A stretch of 64,000 bases of DNA. Source: Strobilurus pachycystidiatus (taxonomy: Eukaryota; Basidiomycota; Agaricomycetes; Agaricales; Physalacriaceae). Shown in pieces: positions 34,991-46,099 of this stretch. The stretch lies in contig JAHLMK010000020.1 in assembly GCA_019915135.1 (NCBI GenBank), forward strand, positions 186,001-250,000, given 5' to 3'. The translations under genes were made by a program, and so were the position numbers. The notes under the pieces are model-generated. The model was given only the letters and a program-made list of their open reading frames with translations. It had not been told where the DNA came from and made no database searches. Every line of letters begins with the position of its first letter. Within the stretch, counting starts at the first letter, position 1.

Positions 34991-36505
34991 TGTTCTTCAC
35001 CGTCGAGGCCTCAAACACGTTGCAAACGGTAAGGTACCGGTACGCTAGCGATATCGGGCAACATTGGGACAACATCATGTAGGTTCTTGGGCTCTGTGTT
35101 CGTCACGACTCAAGAACTCTCCTTGAGTCTCATGCACAACGGCCGGCGCGTTGAGGATCACCAAACATTAGCGTCTTTGGGAGTGCGGGGAAGCGGCACC
35201 TACACTCTGCAATACCTGTCCACCAGGACTTCCCTCCACTCCTTCAGAAAGTTTATGTCGGTGCCGAATTTTCCCCCGGAACTCTTTATCGTGGTCGTTC
35301 AACAGCTGGTCGCGGCCATGCGGGATCCTCGGTTTGCACAAGACGGGACAGGGGGCACGAGGTTACGCACCCTACCAATACTATCAGAAGATTCAGACTT
35401 TATCGGGGCTGCTTTACTCCAGCCTGAATCAGTGCGCGTAAGCCTTTCTGTTCCGACTTACCCTCATGGACTAACAGAATTCAGCTACTTCCGCTACCTC
35501 ACGTTGCTGGGACGCCAGACGCCTCGCGCCATTGGGCGTATAATACACAATCCATCACTGCTTTGGATTTAATGATGGGTTCTGAGCATCTCTATATCTG
35601 CCACAGGTTGCCTACTGTCGTGGTTCCGGCAAGGACGCCACTCATTGCGCATCTTGACCGTCCGTTTCCTCGATGACGGAGTGCGTGACATCCTCTTAGA
35701 ACTTCTCCACCTCCTCCGAGATGCACCTTTACTTCGACATCTCCGACTTCTTCATATCAACGAATACCCAAAGGTATCAGGTTTTCAATGTCTGCTATTC
35801 TCACATACTCAATCTCCTGCCTAGGATGGGGGTATCCCCTCCTGGTTCTTCTACAGTCAGCCTTTCTTGGATGCTCTTGCTGGTTTGCATACCCTTGATG
35901 AGCTGTCTTTGAGTCACCGCCATCCCCTCTGTCCACCAGCCTGCTTCTATGAGCCAGATGCCTACTGTCTGCCAGTCACCAAAGACATGAGGAGCCAGGT
36001 GAAAAGTGTTGACAGTGTTGAGCCGCTGGATGATGGTGACCGAGGTCCGTTCTCTGGGTCGGAATGGGAGGACAACACGGATTCCGCCGCCGACAGCGTT
36101 GAGCGGGATGACGGTCGCCGACCTTCATTCTCCGTGTCAGAACACTCCACTTCTGACAACGAGTACGACGACTTTGGTCCAGCGGACTACCCAGGTGTTC
36201 ACGCAAATGGGAAGTGGGTACATCTAGAGAAGAAATACGCCGAGTTCTTGAACCACCCAACCCTAAAACTGCTTCACCTCTGGCATGTGTGGTCGGATGA
36301 GTATGGGATGGACTCCGGAGCTGTTGGAATGGAAGAGATGAACGGGAGAGAGGTCGCGCTGCTGTACTCGCGTTCTCAGAAGCGATGGCGAAGAGTCAGG
36401 ACTACTGAAGGAATACTTTCTGTGCCGCCTTTTGCTCCTGATATTTCCGACTCCCCGGAATTTGATGCAAAGGATGCTGACGTCGTGCTTTTTGACGCTA
36501 TTTAG
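34960..36505 (+). pseudogene. ubiquitin-like N terminus plus leucine-rich hypothetical protein, frame-broken
   Basis: Near 34975 a frame reads LYGPSVFFTVEASNTLQT, like ubiquitin strand 2 and helix 1. After an intron (GTAAGG...GTAG, 35030-35083) the following frame is out of phase. It reads TTQELSLSLMHNGRRVEDHQ then TLASLGVRGSGTYTLQYL, the second half of a ubiquitin-like fold. Next come an F-box/LRR-like stretch (SVPNFPPELFIVVVQQLV) and a leucine-rich run at about 35640-35775 (DILLELLHLLRDAPLLRHL). The last exon, from about 35867, ends at 36505 after an acidic linker (DNTDSAADSVERDDG). Many Agaricomycete genes of this general make-up are of unknown function. The frame break near 35100 suggests decay. 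Confidence 0.4.
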
Positions 36506-37380
36506 CTCTAGTCGATGACCGTCTGCTCTATGAATCTTATGCTCGTTGTATCGGCCGCGGGCGTCAGGCCGAATGGTGTGCATCCTGGCGCAGCAAGCCA
36601 ACAATCGTCAGACTTGCAGGACCATCGCGTCACGTACCATCTCCTTAACCACTGTGCAAGACGAGGTGAGATAATCTTGAGTCCGCCACCATTGACGAGG
36701 CGAGGAGGGCGGAATCGGAAGCACATGTCGTGGGAGAATGGCGAGGGGGTAAGGAGGCGCCTCTAGATGGAGCTGGACGCGTACAAAATCCGTCTCGTCA
36801 CGCCATATATCCCGACGCGCCATCAACTACGACGCAGATGACAAGTTAGCTAAGCAATGCCAACGGAAAAAAAATTCGAACGTATTTGAATGGCGAATGT
36901 TGGTAGTAGGACAGACATGCTACTGCGTCGCGTACCACCTCCTGCGTGTCTGCGCAAGCACAAGCTTGGGTAGACATGGGGCCCACCGCCGTTCGCGTGA
37001 CAAACGATGTTGGTGGGCGGGGCCGGAGTTATAGGTTGTGGGAGACAGCGGGCGATGCATCAAGGTCGTGTATAGTTCCGCGGTAGACTAACAAACATGG
37101 AATCATAGCCCGTCGTCGAGCACTATCATAGATCTTACGGAGCGTTGAAGAGACCCCTACCAAGCTGCTTTGAAGCCTGTTGATAGAGGTCAGTACATAC
37201 TAGGGCAAGAGAAGGATTCAAGCTCACGAGACGCAGCACGGCGGTCCGATACTCGCACTATCCGGGACTATGACCAGTAATGGTCTTTCTATCTCTTATT
37301 CTCTTGTACTACTTCCAGACATTCTATTATACTCATCCTATATATGCCTTAGACCATCGTAACTACTCTCGGACCTTCTT
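36506..37380. other. no gene recognised
   Basis: No coding support. It lies where the C-terminal end of SCC3 would be expected, but no SCC3-like frame continues here. Confidence 0.4.
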
Positions 37381-37499
37381 TCAGACAGTATATACGCACT
37401 CGTCGGTACATGGTACATATCCATAAAATACCCATCCCATTTCTACTCTCATCTCAGCCCGACGGTCTCTTCTCTTAGAGCCAGAGCACCTGCAGGGTT

Positions 37500-39655
37500 G
37501 TCTTCGTCGGTACCCAAGAACTGATGACAAAAATTGAAGCCTAGATGTTACTTGAGCAAAGATAAGAATCAGAGTTGGAGAACGAACCTCTGGTAGAGCT
37601 TGGGCGGCGACAAGGAGAACAAGATCTCCTTCTTCGTTTGTTTTAACTTCTCCAGGTAGCAGCTCAATGACCACTGTCGCGCGAAGATCGAACGATGTCA
37701 CAAGCTGGCCGTAATTCGCCAGCAAGACAGCGCCATGTCTTACTTGGATAGCACCGGCGCGAGTAGTCCTCAAAAAGGTTGTCAAAACATCGACGAGAGC
37801 ATCCTCCTGTTCGAATCTTCCACGGAACTCCTCTTGCTCTTGAGCTGAGACAATTCATCAGGGTGAAAATGACCCGGAACTTGCAAGAAGCCTTACCCTT
37901 GTTGTCTCCTGCGACAGCCTCCTTCTTCTCGGCCTCGTTCGCAGCTTCGTCGTCTATCAGACCAGTCGTCTACAAAATACCATCAGGCAGCCCCAAGTTT
38001 TGATAACAGGCGCCCAAACCTTGATCTCACCCTGGATCGTCGCAAAGCTCGTACTTTGTCCCCCGACAGTTCATAATGTTGCTTCACATCACTCTTTCCG
38101 CCGACAACGTTAACGACAGTCTTGGAGCCCTCCTGTTTTGACATAGTAATCTGCGGACTGCTCAGCACTTGTTTTTTTGCATCTGGGGACATGGTCCTTA
38201 AGCTGAACAAGAAGCAGGAGCTGGCGCATCTAAGGAGAAAATTCAGCAAGGGGATCTGCCAGGCAACGTCGGTACAGACCTTCCGTTCGATACAATGGCA
38301 ACCTTGGAGCCATCGAAGAATGCAACGTCGGGCGGAAGCGTCGGGAAGTCGTTCGCGGGACATTCGGTACCTAAGCTGAAAGGTGGTCAGCCAATGCATC
38401 TCAACCATATAGGGACGGACTGACGAACGTCCGACTGAAGGTGTCCTGACGATTGTTTACGACCTTGTTCACAGGAGGCTCCAACCAATTGTCGTCGCCA
38501 GCGAAATCCGAATTGGTGGTCGCGTCCCGCCTATTCACAGGATTGTACAGCAGGATGTCCCAGGGATTGACCTCGTCATGGTTGTCTACAATGTTCTGCA
38601 TGATGTGACGAGCGAGCGGGGAATTGCGTGTGGTGGTGTTCAGCTTAGCCTGAGGCACGGCCGTCGACTTGGGCCCAACGATGAGATGGTGAAGGTACTA
38701 TTGGCGTCAACAATGAGCAACAGTAAGCGATTAATGTGCAAGGAAAAGCCTACATGAGCAACACAGATATACCCGCCTCCATTGTTGGTCTGCAATAGAA
38801 ATGATAAGAATTGACTGACAGAGGAACAAAAATCATGAAAAACATCAACGATCAACCGTTTGGTTTGAACTCCTCAGAGTCACTCTCCGTCACACTATCG
38901 TCCTTCTCTGTCAATTGTATCATCGTCAACCATCTCAGCATATCGCTCGGTCTCAGCTTGAATGTTTCCGGCACAGCGGTATGGTACTTCGTCATCCGTC
39001 CTCGCGCCATGGTGGCGGTAGGTAACGGAGTGTCGCCAATAGCCACCTTCTGATTTGCGCCAAAGAGAACATGTAAATCGAGTAGGCTTTTAAAGGCCTG
39101 GTAAAGGTTGAGAACGATGTCAAGCCTTACTGAAGAACATCCTACCGCTCGTTTGACACCTTCCACAGTGTTGGACTGGGTCCCGACAGCAAACTTAGTC
39201 AGCTTCTCGAGCAAGGTCGCCCTCTGCGCTTCCAGGCTCTCTCGCTGACGGGAATCGTCATCTGGTGCCGTCGTCAAACCGCGACTTTTCCAGATGATGT
39301 GCACAGTGAGCGAGTGCAAGGCTTGTTCGATCATCTAGTAGACTTTAGGTCCCGTATGTCAGGGAGATATCTGAACTGCTTACCAGCTCCTCGTCCTGAT
39401 AACCAAGTCTGCCACGTTCCGCTAGAGCCGTCAAGAGCTCCCATGCACTGCACTGCTTGCCGCCCTCATTCTCCTCCATCCACGCAGTGATATCTCGAGT
39501 GCTAGCCAGGATCCTTATCCGTGTGCACGTCGAGCCCAGAGCAATGGTCTCATCTTCTGCGAACGTTGCGATCTCGATTTCGTCGGCGACAGCGTCGCGC
39601 AGGGCAGAAGAGAGCTCATCCTCGAGTTCGAGAATCTTGTGCTGTTCGTGTTACG
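37500..39655 (-). pseudogene. SCC3: cohesin subunit SCC3/STAG, decayed copy, C-terminal part
   Basis: Minus-strand frames continue SCC3 in order: NTNST then KILELEDELSSALRDAVA (39650-39585), TAWMEENEGGKQ, LLTALAERGRLGYQDEE, MIEQALHSLTVHIIWKSRGL, FAVGTQSNTVEGVKR, AFKSLLDLHVLFGANQ, then FLRTTRAGAIQVRHGAVLLA and NYGQLVTSFDL. Lesions: one base lost at the STKILEL junction (39637), frame slips around 38930-39020 (the DDEVPYRCAGNIQAE block is out of phase with both flanks), and truncation after VAAQALPE near 37590. SCC3 clamps the cohesin ring on chromosomes and is essential, so this cannot be the working copy. Confidence 0.85.
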
Positions 39656-39659
39656 AATG

Positions 39660-42600
39660 GAAGAAATTATCAGATTTCGATAATTCGTTTTGTGTATGCA
39701 ACTTCTGCAAAGCGAAACTTCGTCGATCTCCATTAGGAAGGTGGACCCTGATCATCCGAGTACTCAAAATCGTTCTCATTACATTATTTTTGCATGTACA
39801 GTTCTGATACTTCTTAGCACAAAATAAATTCTATACCGTTAGAGTTATGGATTTTTCTCCGAATGTGTAGCATCTCTTGTCGTGAAGCAGGATGCTCTGC
39901 GTCCGGACCGATTACCGAAGGTGAATTCTCGTGAAGTCCAAGTTCTGAGCGAACTTTTCCTATCACGCTTATTCTACCGTATCACCTCTTCGGACATGTT
40001 AAATATCACTCTAATAATGTATCTGTTCCCTTGTATTGCCACAATTCAATGTTTTTTAGATTTTCGGTTTCATCTGGCTAAGATCTCGATCAAGCTTGTG
40101 CAGTGCTTGCCTTCCGCCCACCACAATCATTCTAGACTGCTCCGTTTCCCCGCAGCGCAGTACTGCCTTGGCAAACACCCCTCACCCACCACAGGATGAC
40201 GGCTGCGAATAGACCATTGGAGACAAAAGAGAGGCAGCAGACTCGAGCAGAGCAGAGCGACCGCTCCGCGCACAAGACACGGAATGCGGTGCCCCTCTCA
40301 TATTGCGTTGCATTTTTCCGTCACACCCTGTGTTTCTACTACTCGTTTCTTAGACTCCCCTTGCGCCTGCAGGACAATAATCATGACAAAGCTGAGCCAC
40401 ACCAGGCACGACTAGAGCGCGCCGACGCGTCAATTTGAGGCAGACCGCCAGGGAGTGATGCAGCGCGACAAGAGGGAACGGCGGCGTGACGCATTCAGTC
40501 GCGGAGTAACTGAGATGCGTGCACCGTCCCTACACTTTCATTTGTTTCAATGACCGTTGCTTCAGCGCGCTCATCGTATTCTTACTTGAGTCATCTGGAT
40601 CTCAAGATACCGATTTCTATCTGACCACGGCATGTGCTCTGACGCTGTACAGACCTCTATATCCGCCCGCCGTCCTCCACACCACGTAATCCTGGTTCCG
40701 CCCCACCATCACTATCCGTCTCATCACCAACGGTGGACTCAATATCTTCACAGATTGACATTTTCCGGAATGGAGGGGGTGGTACGAAACGACATGGTGT
40801 GTCGTCGTTCATGTATGTTCAGATTCTCCGCCCATCATGGCTACTTGACCAAGTCAACATCTGCAGCGTCACGGTCCACAGCGCGGCGCTGTCATGCTGC
40901 GCAGTCAAAAATGGCACAATGCTCTTCATCCACCCGCAAACAATCAAATACAGATTGAGCAGCTGTGCTATCTTGACGCGGAACAGCTCGCAGCCTACTC
41001 ATACCCCAACCTCGCTGAGAGTCTCCCCTGAGATAATCCTACGTCTTGCACAATCTTGTTGTGAATTTGCGCAAAAACAAGGTTCGTCAAAGTATACGAG
41101 TTTGGCGTGCGAGAACAATTCTGATAAAATAAGTACGATTGAAGCGCTAAATCACAAGCTCGGGCCTTGGTGCTTGACGGCTCATGATACAGACAAAAGC
41201 ATGTGAGCGTGCCCTCTCACAGTTCACTAGCCCTCCATAGTGTATACTACTTGGCATCTTCGCCGTCTCCCCGCCTTGCAAGTGACGTGCATGCGCCCGA
41301 GTGCATAAGTCGACGTCAGCCGCCAGCCTTGTGAGTCGTAAGTCCTCAGTCCGAGGCATCCACATTCTTCAATAACGCCGACAATGACGGAGGCGGGGTG
41401 ACTGCGAGCGCCGCGGATGCAATCTCCTGGGCGGGGTGGAGCCTGCAGGTAAGCTTCAATTTCGTCTCTGATACCATCACCACTACCAAACAATGGCGAT
41501 GCCACGACTGGACAACGACGAGCTCCACAACGGGAACAACAACCACGGACGACGACGACCACGTGACACGGAGGACGACACTTGCGGATGACAGACGACG
41601 AGATTGGACGGTAGACAATAGACGACGACGACGGAGGACAACAGCTGTGGATGACGAGGGGTGGATCGAGCTGGGTTTGGTCGACTGCAACAATCCAACC
41701 TTCGACGGATGCGCAACGACGGACTATGTATTAACAACGACCTCGCTGACTAGTGGTCAAATGGCTCTCTTCTCTGCATCATCATGGATTCTGCTGCCAA
41801 TAGCAGTATGCCACGGCGGCAAGGGCATCCCGTCGCCACCCGCGACAACGCCAGGACCTGCTCTTTGCCAGTCTTTACGCGTCAATACCCAGCCAAAGTT
41901 TTCTCCTATACCTCATTGATCAAAGGATGGCATGCTCACATTCTCTCGAACTGCAGAGACGTTTACAGAGCACAAACTTCTCCAGTCCATCGGTCCGATA
42001 CACTTCCCGTGGAAGGGTGGGTACGCGCTACAGATACACGACGAGGACCTGTGGGAAATGCTGGACCTGGCCTGGGGCGGCTACATCTGCAGTGGCGTGC
42101 AAGACGGATGTCTTGACCGATGCTCTTGTCAAGCTATTGCATTCCTTCGACTCGGAAGAGTCAACCCAATATCTGATATAAGTTTCTCAGCCTACATGTA
42201 TACCTCTTGACCGTACTTGTTATTACTTATGCACATTGGTAAAACTACTCACTACGTACCTACGGTATGTTCTTGTATGGATAAATCATGAAATCCAAAC
42301 AAATTTGAAACCGGAACTGAAGGCCTGAAAGAAGTTTTTACAAGGTAATCACTTAGTACGTACACAGCCACTTGTACTAACTTGGATGTCGCCGGCGCAG
42401 CTTGCCGCCACTCTTCCCAGTACCACCATCAACATGAAAATAGCCAGAGCCTGACCCTCAAAGAAAGCGCCTTGACATCCCAGTGACCAGTTTCACGGCG
42501 TCGGCATAGACGTGCACATGTGATTGACCCGGAGTTCATTGCTTTCATTGTCAATGACGAGTAACAAGCGTTCCTTAGCAGCCACCCTCACTCTTGCCTC

Positions 42601-43366
42601 GACGAGCCCGCATACACTTGATTTCTCTCCGGTCATTGCTGGCCAACCCGCCAATATTGATGGATGGACCCCTTCTTGAATGCGGAGTCGTACGTGGTAT
42701 ATTCCTGGACCGTCTTTCCTTCTCGCTGACTAGGTTTGCGACCGCAAGGACTCGGAGATCACCTCTCGCTATTCATCTCAGATGGACGCAAAAAGAGGGA
42801 GGCGTAGAACAGGCATGGCCTCCGCCTCGTCGTTAGCTAACTTAAACGCCGGCGATCCTAGGGAAAGTACAGGGACCGTCGACAATCAATTGACCCGCAA
42901 CACGCGATGGACTGGGATTCACGCAAGGAGACCTGGTGCGTCCCATTACACGTCAATGACACGCTCTGACGCATTCCTCAATGGTGGAAATTGTTCTGTT
43001 GCACGACTTGGCCTATGCTACATCCATTGGCACCGAGACTGTCTCCCCTGATGACTGAAATCTTCGTGAGCCGCCATCTCCTACGAAGAAGCAACACCCT
43101 TTTGCTGAACGATGTCCAAGGAAATACATGCCTCACATGTCGAATCAAAATTGCTATCCCAAGTCTGCGTGGCCCACGCTGGCCAGAAAATAGATGTCTG
43201 GGTTCTCGGTCGAACAAGAGTCAGACTGACAATAGGTGTCTAACTGAAGAACCCGTTTCCATTCGTACCCAGCTGTGCTCTACCTGACGGAATCTGAGCA
43301 ACAGCTCACTCTGTCAAGTTAGAGAGAGCTGTTGCGGAGAGAAGATGCATGATAGTGGACATGGAT
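39660..43366. other. 3.7-kb segment inserted in the SCC3 copy, origin unknown
   Basis: SCC3 coding stops at about 43370 (LDTLFAFVAG) and resumes at about 39655 (NTNST). AATG occurs at both junctions (39656-39659 and 43367-43370) and may be a 4-bp duplication. No inverted or direct terminal repeats were found. Within it are low-complexity GAC/ACG stretches (about 41515-41660). A plus-strand run near 41990-42075 (SIGPIHFPWKGGYALQIH, DEDLWEMLDLAWGGYICSG) looks coding but was not recognised. Near 39661-39730 a CCSCYEWKKL..CVCNFCKAKL frame could be a small zinc-binding segment. Confidence 0.5.
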
Positions 43367-43369
43367 AAT

Positions 43370-45881
43370 GCCAGCAACAAAGGCGAAGAGTGTGTCAAGA
43401 ACTGTTTGAGCTAGTCCTTTCCGATGTGTGAGTTGAGATTTGCCCGTCGAAAAGGTATAGAATGGAACTGACAGACATGACACGCATTTCGAGATACAAA
43501 TCAAGAATCATCAACGTCGGAAGAATGAGGATCTCCTTCACGCGATTTTCGTCAGTCTGATACTTGACAAACAGACGCGGAAATCCGTTGATCAAGGCGC
43601 GCGTAATCACATCTGTGACAGCGTCTTCTTCGCCCTGATGTTTTTGAGAAAGGCGTCCAAGAGCTGGGCATGAAAGAACGAGCCTTCTTCCCACCAATGG
43701 AGTCCTTCTTTGTTCTGACAATAGACGCGACAAGCAGCTCCAACAGGACACCTTCCTCAGTCTCGTCCAGTCGCCACGAGTCGTCTACGGAGACAGACTC
43801 TGGTCCACTTCGTCGTCCCCGGCATCGGAACGCGCCTTGCCCTTCTTTTTACCCCGTTTGACGCTATTGGCTGCCGCCTGCTGAGATTCAGCTGAAGCAG
43901 AATGGTCCAAAAGTAAGACGTCGAGGATCACGTTCCAGTTGGTAACGGTGTCCAACTCGTTCCGCAAAGCTTCAGCGGCCAATGCCGCGCGACCATCGGC
44001 ATGAGTGCGACTCCGTTCTGCAGCGAAAGAGGCTATCTCAGTCTTGGCCCTCGCCCTTTTCCGCTCTGAATCCTCCTCGTCTTCGTCCTCGTTCTCTCCT
44101 GCCGCCTCGTCCAGCGCCCTACCCCATTAGACCAGCAAAGCCGAAATACCCTTGATGCCGATCCGCCCTTTATCCAGCTTGTCCTTGCCGCCCATCTCCA
44201 CGTCCCTGTCTGTAACCCACTCCTCCCATACGCCTTTGACAAAGCCCCCAACAGCCTTGCGCACCTTGGCCTCGCTGCAGAACACCAGAGCTCCGAGTCG
44301 TCCGCGCTCAGCCTCTCCAAGCATACCTGAGTTCTCGATGGTCTCGAGGACATTGAGGACTCCGACACGGACATTCACGTCAATATCTGCCTCCGCCATA
44401 GTAACCAGCCTCTCCTTGAACCGCTCCGTAAAATGGTTCAGAGAGGGAGCAAGATGGTCGGAAACGGAAGAAGTGTAGACCACTTGCAGTGCTTTGACGG
44501 CAGCAATTCGGACATGAGCGTCCTCGTCAGAGAGCACCCATCCCACATAACGAAGGTATGCGTTAGAGAGAAAATGTGACGGATGCTTCTTGAAGAATAC
44601 GCCCAGCGAGTTGATGCACTCGGTGCGAATCAGTGGGTCCAAGTCACGATAGCGATTGATGAAGACACTGAAAGATAGTCAATATTGAGATTTATGCTAA
44701 AATGATAGATTGGTCACCCATCGATGAACTCCTTGAGATATTCGTCGAGTTTGGCACTTCGCTCTTTCACTTCCTTCATCTTCGCCTCAAGCTCTTTGTC
44801 CTTCGCCCGGCGGCACCTTTGGCTTTCCTTTTCTTTTCTCCCTCGCGCTGACGGCTGAGAACTTCCACCTCCTTCTCAACATCGCGAGTTACATTGCATA
44901 GAGCAGCCTCGACCTCGAGTGCCACGACGGTGGCAGTGTGACGGAAACTCCGCAATGGAGCGGAACTCATGGTGAGGACCCTTGCAGATAGACTGGGTAT
45001 AAGGTCGGTGGTATATATGACACCTAGATCGTCAGCAGAAGATATTAGGCGCGCTAGGAACTCTGAAAGATGTGTTCGGAATTTCTTACACATTGGGTTC
45101 TTGGATGTCAAGGGATAGGTAGGCGTGGATTCCTGCAAATGAAATTATTGGAGAAGAAGTCGCGGAAGAGGTGAAGCACGCACGGTCTTGAGCGCGTCAA
45201 CGAGGTCATCAACGGCGCTCTGGATACCGTCAATGTCAGGGGCCTTGTCTGCGTCGACGGAGTCATTACAGCCACAGGACCGCAAGATGAGATTGACGAG
45301 TTCGGCCTGGGCGGCGCCTGCATTCTGCTCGAATGATTCCAAAAAGTCCTCAGCAGTGCCTTGAAGAGCAGCGGATGGATTCATGATCGCGTCTGAGATG
45401 TGTCAGCCGACGCCGCGTGAGCCACAAAGCGGACGCACTGTAGAGGGGGTTGTCGGTGTTGATTCTGGTGTCCTTTGCAAGCTGTTCTGGATCAAAAGCA
45501 GCCGTATCCTGCACCTTTTGTCCACGCGGTTTGCGCGTCGTGGCCTTTGGCGCCTTCGCGGTATCCTGAAACAAAAGGTCAGCCCGTTCCGGTGCCGCCA
45601 CACGTAGGACAGACGCGCCTTTTTCGCAGGCTTCTTGGGTGACATGCGCTTGGGAGCAACATAGTCTTGCTCGGCCTCATCATCTACGCCACCCTCGTCG
45701 TCGGCTTCGGCATCAGTGGCGGGCCGCTTCCGCTTGCCTGTATTCGCGACTGTCGGTCGTCAGGAGAGGCGTTTTGACAAGAAGAGAGGAGAATTTTACG
45801 CATGTCTGAAGACGCAACCTTTTTCCTTTCTCGTTGAGATCACCTTGTTCCCGGGGTTGCCTCATTTTGGGAGGAATCCAT
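43370..45881 (-). pseudogene. SCC3: cohesin subunit SCC3/STAG, decayed copy, N-terminal part
   Basis: ATG at 45881 opens MDSSQNEATPGTR. Exons then run through a KR-rich N terminus, SVDADKAPDIDGIQSAVDDL, KKFRTHLSEFLARLISSAD, the stromalin conservative domain at 44642-44450 (LDPLIRTECINSLGVFF, YLRYVGWVLSDEDAHVRIAA), EIASFAAERSRTHADGRAAL, NELDTVTNWNVILDVLLLD, SWRLDETEEGVLLELLVAS and NRVKEILILPTLMILDLYLE. Lesions: TAA at 44127-44129 in GISALLV-stop-WGRALDEA, a base lost near 43800 that shifts EVDQ out of ESVSVDDSW, and an altered splice donor near 43677. SCC3 binds the kleisin and DNA in cohesin. The D transposon begins 31 bp upstream of this ATG. Confidence 0.9.
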
Positions 45882-45911
45882 GAGGAAGACGCGTCGCGGT
45901 TGTCGCGGTTT

Positions 45912-45919
45912 GCAACAAG
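45912..45919. repeat. left 8-bp target duplication of element D
   Basis: GCAACAAG, identical to 61157-61164. Confidence 0.92.
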
Positions 45920-46099
45920 AGGACCCCCGCCAATACGGTTCGAGGTCCGATCTCACGAAGGACCATTTTCGGCGGTCGAAAATTTCTGGAATTTAGTCAT
46001 TTTCGGCGGTTTGCATCGCACCTATGTTTTGAAATGCCTTTTTCGGCGGTCTATAGCATGAGAGGTCATAAAAATCGGTTCGATTGGCCTATATACGCC

